From Betaproteobacteria bacterium (GTDB lineage: Bacteria > Pseudomonadota > Gammaproteobacteria > Burkholderiales > Burkholderiaceae_C), in contig JADIZZ010000003.1 of assembly GCA_016704535.1 (NCBI GenBank), positions 124,001-188,000 on the forward strand: a stretch of 64,000 nt of DNA. Reading direction: 5' to 3'. The notes beneath the pieces are model-generated. The model was not told the DNA's origin, made no database searches, and worked only from the letters and a program-made list of their open reading frames with translations. Below, one piece after another: positions 35,479 to 43,382 of the stretch. A program made the position numbers and the translations under genes. The first letter of the stretch is position 1. Each line of letters begins with the position of its first letter.

Positions 35479-35850
35479 CTAGAAGTCGAACAGCCGCCAG
35501 GCCGCCTGGCCCGACGTGCCCCGGGGCTGCGAGCTGTCCTTGCCGCCGGGCGGCACGATGATCTCGTAGGACTTGCCGCCGACCTTGCTCTTGACCGTGA
35601 CCCGCTGCAGCTGGCCACGCGCGTCGCGCACTTCCTCGATGCGCACCTGATCGTCCTCGATCACGCGCACGCCGGCGCCGCTGGCCGACGCGGGCGCGGT
35701 CGGCGCGCTGGCTGTCCGCACTGGCGCGGCGACGGCAGGTGGTGCAGGCATCGTGGCCAGTTGCGGTGGCGGCGGCACCGGCTGCGCGGCGGCCCAAGGG
35801 GCAGCGCACAAGAACGCAAGGCTGGCGGCGACGCCGCGACGGGGGTTCAT
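35479..35850 (-). CDS. DUF2782-type small exported protein
   Basis: A 123-residue protein with a signal peptide (MNPRRGVAASLAFLCAAPWAAA) and a Pro/Ala-rich linker, then a compact domain (about 55-123) with GVRVIEDDQVRIEEVRDARG, VTVKSKVGGKSYEIIVPPGG and a C-terminal WRLFDF. This pattern, and the position between polA and thrB, match the DUF2782 proteins of betaproteobacteria. The function is unknown. The ATG at 35850 opens the signal peptide. It is divergent from polA with a 55-base gap. Confidence 0.8.
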   Translation of the reverse strand: MNPRRGVAASLAFLCAAPWAAAQPVPPPPQLATMPAPPAVAAPVRTASAPTAPASASGAGVRVIEDDQVRIEEVRDARGQLQRVTVKSKVGGKSYEIIVPPGGKDSSQPRGTSGQAAWRLFDF

Positions 35851-35905
35851 TCGCCCAGATTCTACGCAGCGGCCGCACCGCAATCGGGCACGCCACAATG
35901 GCCGC

Positions 35906-38701
35906 ATGAGTGAAAAGTTGATGCTTCTGGTGGACGGTTCCAGCTACCTCTACCGCGCCTACCACGCCATGCCGGACCTGCGTTCACCCGACGGTTTCCC
36001 TACCGGCGCTCTTCACGGCTTCGTGGCCATGATGAACTGGCTGCGCGAGCGCTACCCGGCCGAACATGCGGTGTGTGTCTTCGACGCCAAGGGCCGTACC
36101 TTCCGCGACGACTGGTACCCCGAGTACAAGGCCCAGCGTGCGCCCATGCCCGAGCCGCTGGCGCAGCAGATCCCGCCCATCCACGAGGTCGTGCGCCTGC
36201 TCGGCTGGCCGGTGCTGGAAGTGCCCGGCATCGAGGCCGACGACGCCATCGGCACGCTGGCCCGCGTGGCCGCCGAGAGCGGCCACCAGGTGATGATCAG
36301 CACCGGCGACAAGGACCTGGCGCAGTTGGTGACCGAGCGCGTGACGTTGATGAACACCATGGCCAAGCCGCCCGAGAAGCTGGACATCGAGGGCGTGAAG
36401 GCCAAGTTCGGCGTGCCGCCGGAGCGCATCGTCGACTACCTGACGCTGGTGGGCGACACGGTGGACAACGTGCCCGGCGTCGACAAGGTAGGCCCCAAGA
36501 CCGCGGCGAAGTGGATCGCCGACTACGGCAGCCTTGACGGCGTGGTGGCCGCGGCCGACGGCATCAAGGGCGCCACCGGCGAGAACCTGCGCAAGGCGTT
36601 GGACTGGCTGCCCACCGGCCGCAAGCTGATCACCGTGCTGACCGACTGCGACCTTGCGGGCCACGTCGACGGCTGGCCCGGCCTGGACACGCTGGCGCTG
36701 CGTGAACCGGACAAGGCCGGGCTGCACGACTTCTACCAGCGGTACGGCTTCCGCACCTGGCTGCGTGAACTGGACACCGAGGGTGGTCGTGCCGTGGCCG
36801 CCGCAGCGGCCGGCGCCGATACCGGCGCGCGCGGCGAAGTCGGTGCACGCGCTGCCGCGGCGGCGGCCCTGCCGCGCGAGTACGAGACCGTCTTCACGTG
36901 GGCGCAGCTCGAGGCCTGGCTGGCCAGGCTCGACGCTGCCGCCCTGGTGGCCGTCGACACCGAGACCGACAGCCTCGACGGCATGCGCGCGCGCATCGTC
37001 GGCATCAGTTTTGCCGTCGAGCCCGGCCGCGCGGCCTACGTGCCGCTGGCCCACACCTACCCCGGCGCTCCCGATCAACTGCCGCTGGATGCGGTACTGG
37101 CGCGCCTACGGCCTTGGCTCGAAGACGCCACGAAGCCCAAGCTGGGCCAGAACATCAAGTACGACCTGCACGTCTTCGCCAACCACGGCATCACCGTGCA
37201 GGGCTACGTGCACGACACGATGTTGCAGAGCTACGTGCTGGAAGCGCACAAGCCGCACGGCCTCGAAAGCCTGGCCGAGCGCCACCTGGGACGCAAAGGC
37301 CTGAGCTACGAGGACCTGTGCGGCAAGGGTGTGAACCAGATCCCGTTCGCGCAGGTCGACATCGAGCGCGCCACCATCTACTCGGGCGAAGACAGCGAGA
37401 TGACGCTGCACCTGCACCAGGCGCTGTGGCCCGAGGTGATGACCGATGGTGACGCTGCTTCGTCAGGGACACGCGGATTGCGCTACGTGTACGAGCGCAT
37501 CGAGATGCCGGTCGCCGTAATCCTCGAACGCATCGAACGCCACGGCGTGCTCATCGACGCGGCCGTGCTGGCGCGCCAGAGCCAGGAACTCGCCGAGCGC
37601 ATGGTGGCGCTGGAAGCCGAGGCCCACGGCATCGCCGGCCAGCCCTTCAACATGGGCAGCCCGAAGCAGATCGGCGACATCCTCTTCACCAAGCTGGGCC
37701 TGCCGGTGAAGAAGAAGACGGCCAGCGGCGCGCCGTCCACCGACGAGGAGGTGCTGGCCGAACTGGCGGCCGACTACCCGCTGCCGGCGAAGATCCTCGA
37801 ACACCGCAGCCTGGCCAAGCTCAAGGGCACCTACACCGACAAGCTGCCGCTGATGGTCAATCCGCAGACGGGCCGTGTGCACACCAACTACGCGCAGGCG
37901 GTGGCGGTGACGGGGCGGTTGTCCAGCAACGACCCCAACCTGCAGAACATTCCCATCCGCACTCCCGAAGGCCGGCGCGTGCGCGAGGCCTTCATCGCCC
38001 CGCCGGGGCATGTGCTGATGAGCGCCGACTACTCGCAGATCGAACTGCGCATCATGGCCCACATCTCTGAAGACCCGGCGCTGCTGCGCGCCTTCGCCGA
38101 GGGCCTGGACGTGCACCGCGCCACCGCGTCGGAAGTGTTTGGCGTTCCTGTGGCCGAGGTCAGCAGCGAGCAGCGGCGCTACGCGAAGGTCATCAACTTC
38201 GGCCTCATCTACGGCATGGGCGCCTTCGGGCTGGCCAGCAACCTGGGCATCGAGCAGAAGGCGGCGAAGGACTACATCGATCGCTACTTCGCCCGCTTCG
38301 CCGGGGTGAAGCGCTACATGGACGAGACGCGCATCAGCGCCAAGGCCAAGGGCTATGTCGAGACCGTGTTCGGCCGTCGCCTGTGGCTGCCCGAGATCAA
38401 CTCAGGCAACGGGCCACGCAAGGCGGGTGCCGAGCGCCAGGCCATCAACGCGCCGATGCAGGGCACGGCAGCCGACCTCATCAAGCTGGCGATGATCGCG
38501 GTGCAGCAGGCGCTGGACGAAGAAATGCGCGCCACGCGCATGGTGATGCAGGTGCACGACGAACTGGTGCTGGAAGTGCCCCAGGCCGAAATTGTCTGGG
38601 CGACGGAAGCCATCCCACGGCTGATGGCCGGCGTGGCGCAGCTGAAGGTGCCGTTGCTGGCCGAAGTGGGCGTCGGCCCGAACTGGGACCAAGCCCACTG
38701 A
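35906..38701 (+). CDS. polA: DNA polymerase I
   Basis: A 931-residue family A polymerase for Okazaki-fragment processing and repair synthesis. Domains: 5'-3' exonuclease (about 1-290, with GIEADDAIGTLA and STGDKDLAQLV), 3'-5' proofreading exonuclease (about 325-520; DTETDSLD keeps Asp351 and Glu353, so proofreading should work), and polymerase (about 540-931) with Asp708 in SADYSQIELRI, the O-helix KVINFGLIYGMGAFGLA and Asp885 in QVHDELVLEVP. These residues correspond to E. coli 355/357, 705 and 882. The ATG at 35906 is chosen because it opens MSEKLMLLVDGSSYLYRAYHA; the frame remains open further upstream. Its stop lies 12 bases from the end of a convergent regulator gene. Confidence 0.97.
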   Translation: MSEKLMLLVDGSSYLYRAYHAMPDLRSPDGFPTGALHGFVAMMNWLRERYPAEHAVCVFDAKGRTFRDDWYPEYKAQRAPMPEPLAQQIPPIHEVVRLLGWPVLEVPGIEADDAIGTLARVAAESGHQVMISTGDKDLAQLVTERVTLMNTMAKPPEKLDIEGVKAKFGVPPERIVDYLTLVGDTVDNVPGVDKVGPKTAAKWIADYGSLDGVVAAADGIKGATGENLRKALDWLPTGRKLITVLTDCDLAGHVDGWPGLDTLALREPDKAGLHDFYQRYGFRTWLRELDTEGGRAVAAAAAGADTGARGEVGARAAAAAALPREYETVFTWAQLEAWLARLDAAALVAVDTETDSLDGMRARIVGISFAVEPGRAAYVPLAHTYPGAPDQLPLDAVLARLRPWLEDATKPKLGQNIKYDLHVFANHGITVQGYVHDTMLQSYVLEAHKPHGLESLAERHLGRKGLSYEDLCGKGVNQIPFAQVDIERATIYSGEDSEMTLHLHQALWPEVMTDGDAASSGTRGLRYVYERIEMPVAVILERIERHGVLIDAAVLARQSQELAERMVALEAEAHGIAGQPFNMGSPKQIGDILFTKLGLPVKKKTASGAPSTDEEVLAELAADYPLPAKILEHRSLAKLKGTYTDKLPLMVNPQTGRVHTNYAQAVAVTGRLSSNDPNLQNIPIRTPEGRRVREAFIAPPGHVLMSADYSQIELRIMAHISEDPALLRAFAEGLDVHRATASEVFGVPVAEVSSEQRRYAKVINFGLIYGMGAFGLASNLGIEQKAAKDYIDRYFARFAGVKRYMDETRISAKAKGYVETVFGRRLWLPEINSGNGPRKAGAERQAINAPMQGTAADLIKLAMIAVQQALDEEMRATRMVMQVHDELVLEVPQAEIVWATEAIPRLMAGVAQLKVPLLAEVGVGPNWDQAH

Positions 38702-38713
38702 GCGTCTGCCTCC

Positions 38714-39862
38714 TCAGCGCAGCTGTGCGTGCGGGGGCTTGGCCCGCCGGTAGTTCCACCAGGGCAGGGCGCGTGTCATCGACAGCACCTCGCCCGCCTG
38801 CTGCACGCCGTAGCCCGGCAGCGTCTGCAGCGCCTGCGCCCAGGCCGGGCTGGCCAGCGTGGCGCGCAGGGCTTGCACCGCGGGCGTGTCCAGCGCCACC
38901 TTCAGGCACACGAGGAAGTAGTCCTCTTCGACCAGCGGCCTGAAGTCCAGCCCGAATTCGCGCGCCGCGGCTTCGATGCCCAGGCCGAGGTCGGCGCTGC
39001 CCGAGGCCACGGCCGCAGCCACGGCCACGTGCGTGTGTTCGACCTGGCGGTCGATGCCTTCGATCTGCCTCATGTCCAGCCCGGCCTCGGCCAGCAGGTG
39101 TTCCAGCAGCAGCCTCGTGCCCGAGCCCGGCTGGCGGTTCGCGAAGCGGCAGCGGCCCGCAGCCAGCGCGTGCAGCAGGCCGGTGTTGTCCAGGCCCTGC
39201 AATGTGTCTGCGCCTGCCGCGGCAGGGCGCAGCATCAGGCCCTGGCGGCGCCAGTGGCTGCCGATGAGCTTGTGCGTGCCCGGCCGCAGCAGCGGCCGCA
39301 GGTCGCGCGCGAACAGCGACGCCCCGCTGGCCAGCTTAGGCACGTGGAAGCCGGCAACGCTGCAGCGGCCGTCGTGCAGCGAGCGCAGCGCGTCTTCGCT
39401 GCCGGTGAAGCGCAGGCTGAGGTGCAGCGCGTGTTGCTGCTCGGCCAGGCCCTGCAGCCGCGGCAGCCCCAGGTCGTGGCTGGCCGCGATGTCCAGCAGC
39501 AGCAGGCTGGCGTCATCGGCCGCTGCGAAGACGCGGGCGAGTTCGGTGCGCAGCGCCTCGACGTGAGGCGTCATGCGTGTGCGGGCCCGACGCTCGGCCC
39601 ACACCAGACGCTCGGCGAAGGGGGTCAGTCGCGCCGGCTGGCCCTTGGACCAGACCACCAGTGCGCTGCCCAGCACGGTTTCCCAATGCTTGAGCGCGCC
39701 CCAGACATGGCGGTAGGACTGCCCCAGCGCCTTTGCTGCGTGGCCGATGGAGCCTTCGGCCTGCAGCGCCGAGAGCAGGTCGAAGAGCGGGTTCTCGATC
39801 TGCGCGCCTTCCTGGCCGCGGGCCTCGAAGCTGTACTGCAGGTGGATTCCGCGCGGGGTCAT
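38714..39862 (-). CDS. ModE-type transcriptional regulator fused to a periplasmic-binding-protein-like domain
   Basis: A 382-residue one-component regulator. The N-terminus (about 20-110) is a ModE/LysR-like winged helix (LLSALQAEGSIGHAAKALGQSYRHVWGAL, key residues 28-56). The C-terminal two-thirds (about 125-360) resembles the COG1910-type periplasmic molybdate-binding domain, with LHDGRCSVAGFHVP, RFANRQPGSGTRLLLEHLL and DLGLGIEAAAREFGLDF. Such proteins sense molybdate, tungstate or related ligands in the cytoplasm. It lies directly downstream of tupA on the same strand but behind a terminator (39889-39915). Molybdate/tungstate sensing is inference from domain type and neighbour. Confidence 0.85.
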   Translation of the reverse strand: MTPRGIHLQYSFEARGQEGAQIENPLFDLLSALQAEGSIGHAAKALGQSYRHVWGALKHWETVLGSALVVWSKGQPARLTPFAERLVWAERRARTRMTPHVEALRTELARVFAAADDASLLLLDIAASHDLGLPRLQGLAEQQHALHLSLRFTGSEDALRSLHDGRCSVAGFHVPKLASGASLFARDLRPLLRPGTHKLIGSHWRRQGLMLRPAAAGADTLQGLDNTGLLHALAAGRCRFANRQPGSGTRLLLEHLLAEAGLDMRQIEGIDRQVEHTHVAVAAAVASGSADLGLGIEAAAREFGLDFRPLVEEDYFLVCLKVALDTPAVQALRATLASPAWAQALQTLPGYGVQQAGEVLSMTRALPWWNYRRAKPPHAQLR

Positions 39863-39885
39863 GGGGTCACGAGGGCGTCGAAATG

Positions 39886-39915
39886 GAAACGCCCGCAGTG
39901 TCCCACTGCGGGCGT
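39886..39915 (-). terminator. Rho-independent terminator after tupA
   Basis: Read on the minus strand, ACGCCCGCAGTG and CACTGCGGGCGT form a perfect 12-bp stem with a 3-base loop followed by TTTCCATTT. It sits between the tupA stop and the start of the downstream regulator, so the regulator would need readthrough or its own promoter. Confidence 0.72.
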
Positions 39916-39937
39916 TCCAGGCTGCGGAAGGTGCGGA

Positions 39938-40774
39938 TCAGCGCTGCGCGTTCGGGAAGAACAGCTGTTCTCCGCCGATCTTGTAGGCCGCGATGGCCGC
40001 CTGGCCGGCAGGTGCCACGATCCAGTCGGCGAAGGCCTGCGCAAGATCCTTCTTGACGTGCGGGTGCTTGGCCGGGTTCACGACCATCACCCCGTACTGG
40101 TTGAAGAGGCGCTGGTCACCTTCCACCAGCACCGCGAGTTCACCGCGGTTCTTGAAGTTGAGCCAGGTGCCGCGGTCGGCCAGCACGTAGGCGTTGCTGG
40201 AACTGGCGATGTTCAGTGCCGGCCCCATGCCGCAGCCGCATTCCTTGTAGCCGGCAGGCTTGGCGGCGGCGATGTCGATGCCGGCCGTCTTCCAGTAGCG
40301 CAGTTCGGCGGCATGCGTGCCGCTCTTGTCGCCGCGCGAGATGAAATCGCTGCCCTTGGTGGCCAGCTTCTGCAGCGCCGCGGCAATGTCCTTGCCGCGC
40401 GTGCCAGCCGGGTCGGCCTTGGGGCCGATGAGCACGAAGTCGTTGTACATCACGGGACGACGTTGCGTGCTGAAGCCCTCGGCGACGAACTTTTCCTCGG
40501 CCACCTGGTCGTGCACGAAGACGATGTCGGCGTCGCCGCGGCGGCCGGTGTCCAGCGCCTGCCCGGTGCCCACCGCAACCACGCGCACCGTGATGCCGGT
40601 GGCCTGCGTGAAAGTCGGCAGCAGCTGCGTGAACAGGCCCGACTGCTCGGTCGACGTGGTCGAGGCCATGACGATGAACTTGTCCTGCGCCAGCGCGGCA
40701 GGCGTGAAGGCGAGGGCGGCGCAGGCCAGGCCGGCGGCACCGGCGAAGGCGAGAAGATGGCGGCGGGAGAACAT
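39938..40774 (-). CDS. tupA: TupA-type tungstate (molybdate) ABC transporter substrate-binding protein
   Basis: A 278-residue periplasmic binding protein. A signal peptide (MFSRRHLLAFAGAAGLACAALA, then FTPAALA) precedes a mature start IVMASTTSTEQSGLFTQLLP, the anion-binding TTST signature of the TupA/WtpA-like COG2998 family. GTGQALDTGRRGDADIVFVHD, FISRGDKSGTHAAELRYWK and ECGCGMGPALNIASSSNAYVLADRGTWL (separate segments) are all typical of TupA, which binds tungstate with very high affinity. No tupB permease or tupC ATPase gene is within the window. The ATG at 40774 opens the signal peptide. Molybdate as ligand cannot be excluded. Confidence 0.87.
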   Translation of the reverse strand: MFSRRHLLAFAGAAGLACAALAFTPAALAQDKFIVMASTTSTEQSGLFTQLLPTFTQATGITVRVVAVGTGQALDTGRRGDADIVFVHDQVAEEKFVAEGFSTQRRPVMYNDFVLIGPKADPAGTRGKDIAAALQKLATKGSDFISRGDKSGTHAAELRYWKTAGIDIAAAKPAGYKECGCGMGPALNIASSSNAYVLADRGTWLNFKNRGELAVLVEGDQRLFNQYGVMVVNPAKHPHVKKDLAQAFADWIVAPAGQAAIAAYKIGGEQLFFPNAQR

Positions 40775-40907
40775 GGTGTTTGCAGGGGCGCATGGCGCGC
40801 CAGGATGGCGACCGCGCGATTGTTCGCGGCGGCGGGCCGCAACGCGATATGTCGGCGGCTGCATAGGCCGCCGCGTGCGGGTTCAGCCCTCACGCGCGAA
40901 ATCGCTT

Positions 40908-41756
40908 TCAGCTCGGCGTGTAGCCCAGCCGCACGTAGATCGGCGCGAAGGCCTCGGCCTGCGTTACTTCCAGCAGCCGTTCGCGCGCCAGCTCCAGCAT
41001 CGCGATGAAGGTCACCACCAGCACGGGTGTGCCGCGGGTGGTGTCGAAGAGCTCGTGGAATTCGACGAAGCGCCGGCCCTGAAGGCGGCGCAGCACGATG
41101 CTCATGTGCTCGCGCACGCTGAGCTGCTCGCGGCTGATGGTGTGGTGCTGGTTGAGCCTGGCGCGCTGCAGGATCTCGCGCCAGGCCTGGCGCAGATCGT
41201 CGGGGTTCACGTCGGGCCAGCGCGGCGCCAGGCTCTGCTCGATGTGCACCTGCGCGCGCAGGAAGTCGCGCCCCAGCTGCGGCAGCGCATCGAGCTTGGC
41301 CGCACCCAGCTTGATCTGCTCGTACTCCACCAGCCGGCGCACGAGTTCAGCGCGTGGGTCTTCGACTTCGCCACTCTCGGCCGACTTCCTCGGCGGCAAC
41401 AGCATGCGGCTCTTGATCTCGATGAGCATCGCTGCCATCAGCAGGTATTCGCTGGCGAGTTCGAGGTTGTGCCGTCGGATCTGCTCGACGTAATCCAGGT
41501 ACTGGCGCGTCACGCTGGCCAGCGGGATGTCGAGGATGTTGAAGTTCTGCCTGCGGATCAGGTAGAGCAGCAGGTCCAGCGGGCCCTCGAAGGCCTCGAG
41601 GAAGACCTCCAGCGCATCCGGCGGGATGTACAGGTCCGTCGGCATCCGGAACAGCGGCTCGCCGTACAGGCGGGCCACGGCCACCTGGTCCACCACGCCG
41701 GGTGAGGGGGCCACGGTCTCGGGCGCCAGTTCGGGCGCCAGCTCGGCGCTGCTCAA
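40908..41756 (-). CDS. scpA: Segregation and condensation protein A
   Basis: A 282-residue kleisin that bridges SMC heads with ScpB. Recognisable parts are LEAFEGPLDLLLYLIRRQN with NILDIPLASVTRQYLDY, ASEYLLMAAMLIEIKSRMLLP and the C-terminal winged helix region TPVLVVTFIAMLELARERLLEVTQ. I place the start at a TTG (41756) that overlaps the stop of the DUF3460 gene as TTGA, suggesting translational coupling; an ATG at 41807 lies well inside the upstream gene and is the alternative (299 aa). The extended N-terminus up to LYGEPLFRMPTDLYIPPDALEVF is typical of betaproteobacterial ScpA. Confidence 0.88.
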   Translation of the reverse strand: MSSAELAPELAPETVAPSPGVVDQVAVARLYGEPLFRMPTDLYIPPDALEVFLEAFEGPLDLLLYLIRRQNFNILDIPLASVTRQYLDYVEQIRRHNLELASEYLLMAAMLIEIKSRMLLPPRKSAESGEVEDPRAELVRRLVEYEQIKLGAAKLDALPQLGRDFLRAQVHIEQSLAPRWPDVNPDDLRQAWREILQRARLNQHHTISREQLSVREHMSIVLRRLQGRRFVEFHELFDTTRGTPVLVVTFIAMLELARERLLEVTQAEAFAPIYVRLGYTPS

Positions 41757-41953
41757 GCCTTGGTCTGGTAGACGTAGGGCTGCTGCGGCACCTGGGCCTC
41801 GCGCCACTCGGCCTGTTCGCTGCGGTCGAGGCTGCGATCCCAGAGCAGGGCGCGACCGGCACGCTGCTCGGCCTCCAGCGTCGGCTTCTTGGCCTTCAGC
41901 TCGTCGATGAAGTTCGTCACGTCGGACTTGTAGGGCTTCCAGAACAGGGGCAT
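41753..41953 (-). CDS. DUF3460 family protein
   Basis: A 66-residue cytoplasmic protein beginning MPLFWKPYKSDVTNFIDELK, with the DUF3460 pattern RAGRALLWDRSLDRSEQAEW and a C-terminal QVPQQPYVYQ. The family is small, restricted mainly to betaproteobacteria, and usually encoded just before scpA as here. No function is known. The overlap with the scpA start suggests co-expression. Confidence 0.85.
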   Translation of the reverse strand: MPLFWKPYKSDVTNFIDELKAKKPTLEAEQRAGRALLWDRSLDRSEQAEWREAQVPQQPYVYQTKA

Positions 41954-42112
41954 GGGGGGGGGCTCGACGTCGGCGGAGAACAGGGTAGGGGGGCGATTTT
42001 AGGCCCCGTCGCCCTAGGGTAAGACCTATCGGTGCTTGCGCGCGGTGTAGGCCTTGTTGTCAGAAACTCGTAAGCGCCAGGCAAAACAGTCACCGCAGCC
42101 AGCTCCGACTCC

Positions 42113-42418
42113 ATGCTCACCTTTCTCAATCTTGTCCAACTCGTTTTGTACATCGCCTTGCTGGCTCTCGTCGGGCAGGGTGCGCTTTACGTGCTGGCGG
42201 GTCAGCGGCGCGAGAACAACGTCTTCTACAAGCTGTTGCAGGTGGTGGCCAAACCCTTCACCTGGGTGGTGCGCAAGATCACGCCCAAGCAGGTGGCGGA
42301 CGCGCAGGTTCCCGTGGTCACCTTCTGCCTGCTGGCCGTCATTTACATGGTGGTCACCTTCGAACGTGCCGACCTCTGCGTGACGCAGGGCCTGGTCGGC
42401 CAACCCGGATGCCGTTGA
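42113..42418 (+). CDS. Small inner-membrane protein of unknown function
   Basis: A 101-residue protein with two hydrophobic segments (about 7-27 and 64-84) flanking a basic, cytoplasmic-looking stretch (RRENNVFYKLLQVVAKPFTWVVRKITPKQVAD). Two cysteines lie in the C-terminal tail (ADLCVTQ and PGCR). I do not recognise a named family with certainty; similar small proteins precede TPR proteins in related genomes. Its last ten bases overlap the TPR gene, so the two are probably translated together. Confidence 0.7.
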   Translation: MLTFLNLVQLVLYIALLALVGQGALYVLAGQRRENNVFYKLLQVVAKPFTWVVRKITPKQVADAQVPVVTFCLLAVIYMVVTFERADLCVTQGLVGQPGCR

Positions 42419-42993
42419 TGGACCTGGCCTACCAATTCGACAAGTGGCGCGCCATCGGCCTGCTGGTGCTGGGCCGAAAGGCTGCGGCGCGAACCATCTT
42501 CGGCGCCATGCTGCAGCGCTGGCCCGACGACGCCTACGTGCTGGCCAGTCGCGCGCATTTGCTCACCGAGGCGGGCCAGGTGCAGGCCGCGCTGGCCGAT
42601 TCACGGCGCCTCGTCGTGCTGCGCGCCGACCATGCCGGCACCTGGTTCAACCACGGCTTCATGCTCGAGGCCGCCGGTGAACTGGCCGAAGCGGAAGCCG
42701 CCTTCCGTCAGGCCACCTCGCTGGGCCCCGAGCTGGATCGCGCCTGGTACGGCCTGGGCCTGGTGCTCATCCGCCTGCATCGCTACGACGAGGCCGTGGC
42801 AGCGCTGAAGAAGAACACCGAGCTGCAGCCGATGAGCCCCTACGGCTGGTACCAGCTGGCGCGGGTGCATGTCGACCGTGCGCAGCCCGACGAGGCCGTG
42901 AAGATCATCCGCCACCTCAAGGGTTTCGAACCCAAGGTGGCGGCGCAGCTCGAACGCGAAACCGGCCTGCTGGTCGGCAAGGTCGCGGCGTGA
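42409..42993 (+). CDS. Tetratricopeptide-repeat protein
   Basis: A 194-residue protein made mostly of TPR helices. At least four 34-residue units can be traced (about 36-170), with the classic W-x-x-L-G/A-x-x-x-x-x-x pattern in AGTWFNHGFMLEAAGELAEAEAAF, RAWYGLGLVLIRLHRYDEAVAAL and YGWYQLARVHVDRAQPDEAV (separate repeats). No signal peptide is evident, so it should be cytoplasmic, possibly docking to the small membrane protein encoded just before it. The partner is unknown. Confidence 0.8.
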   Translation: MPLMDLAYQFDKWRAIGLLVLGRKAAARTIFGAMLQRWPDDAYVLASRAHLLTEAGQVQAALADSRRLVVLRADHAGTWFNHGFMLEAAGELAEAEAAFRQATSLGPELDRAWYGLGLVLIRLHRYDEAVAALKKNTELQPMSPYGWYQLARVHVDRAQPDEAVKIIRHLKGFEPKVAAQLERETGLLVGKVAA

Positions 42994-43123
42994 AGCTGCC
43001 TTCTTTTGCATCAAGGTTCCCTCCGCCGGCCCCACCGTCGGCACCGGTCCGCGCCATGGGAAGCGCGGCGAAGTCCCCGAGATGCCCTACCCCGGGCGCC
43101 CTTCCAACCGAGAGGTGACAACG

Positions 43124-43381
43124 ATGAAGGTGAGCGAGAACCACCAGGCTTACTGGCGAAAGAACCTCAGGATCACATCGATCCTGCTGGCGATCTGGTT
43201 TGTGGTGACCTACGTCATGGCGTATTTCGCGCGTGACCTGGCCTTCAACTTCGCGGGCTGGCCCTTCAGCTTCTGGATGGCGGCCCAGGGTTCATTGGTG
43301 ATCTACGTCGTGATCATCTGGTACTACGCGCACTACATGAACAAGCTCGACATCGAACACGGCGTGGCCGAGGAGGAATGA
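43124..43381 (+). CDS. DUF4212 small subunit of a sodium:solute symporter
   Basis: An 85-residue membrane protein with two hydrophobic helices (about 17-36 and 48-68) and the family start QAYWRKNLRITSILLAIWFVV; the tail YAHYMNKLDIEHG is also conserved. DUF4212 proteins are encoded directly before large SSS-family symporters and are considered their small subunit. AGAGGTGA (43111-43118) precedes the ATG. The symporter ATG begins 1 base after its stop, a tight coupling. Confidence 0.9.
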   Translation: MKVSENHQAYWRKNLRITSILLAIWFVVTYVMAYFARDLAFNFAGWPFSFWMAAQGSLVIYVVIIWYYAHYMNKLDIEHGVAEEE

Positions 43382-43382
43382 C

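Noticed and set aside
40843..40868. ModE-like inverted repeat upstream of tupA
   Set aside because: Only TATG...CATA matches with a 10-base spacer; the flanks do not fit a ModE-type operator well enough to claim.
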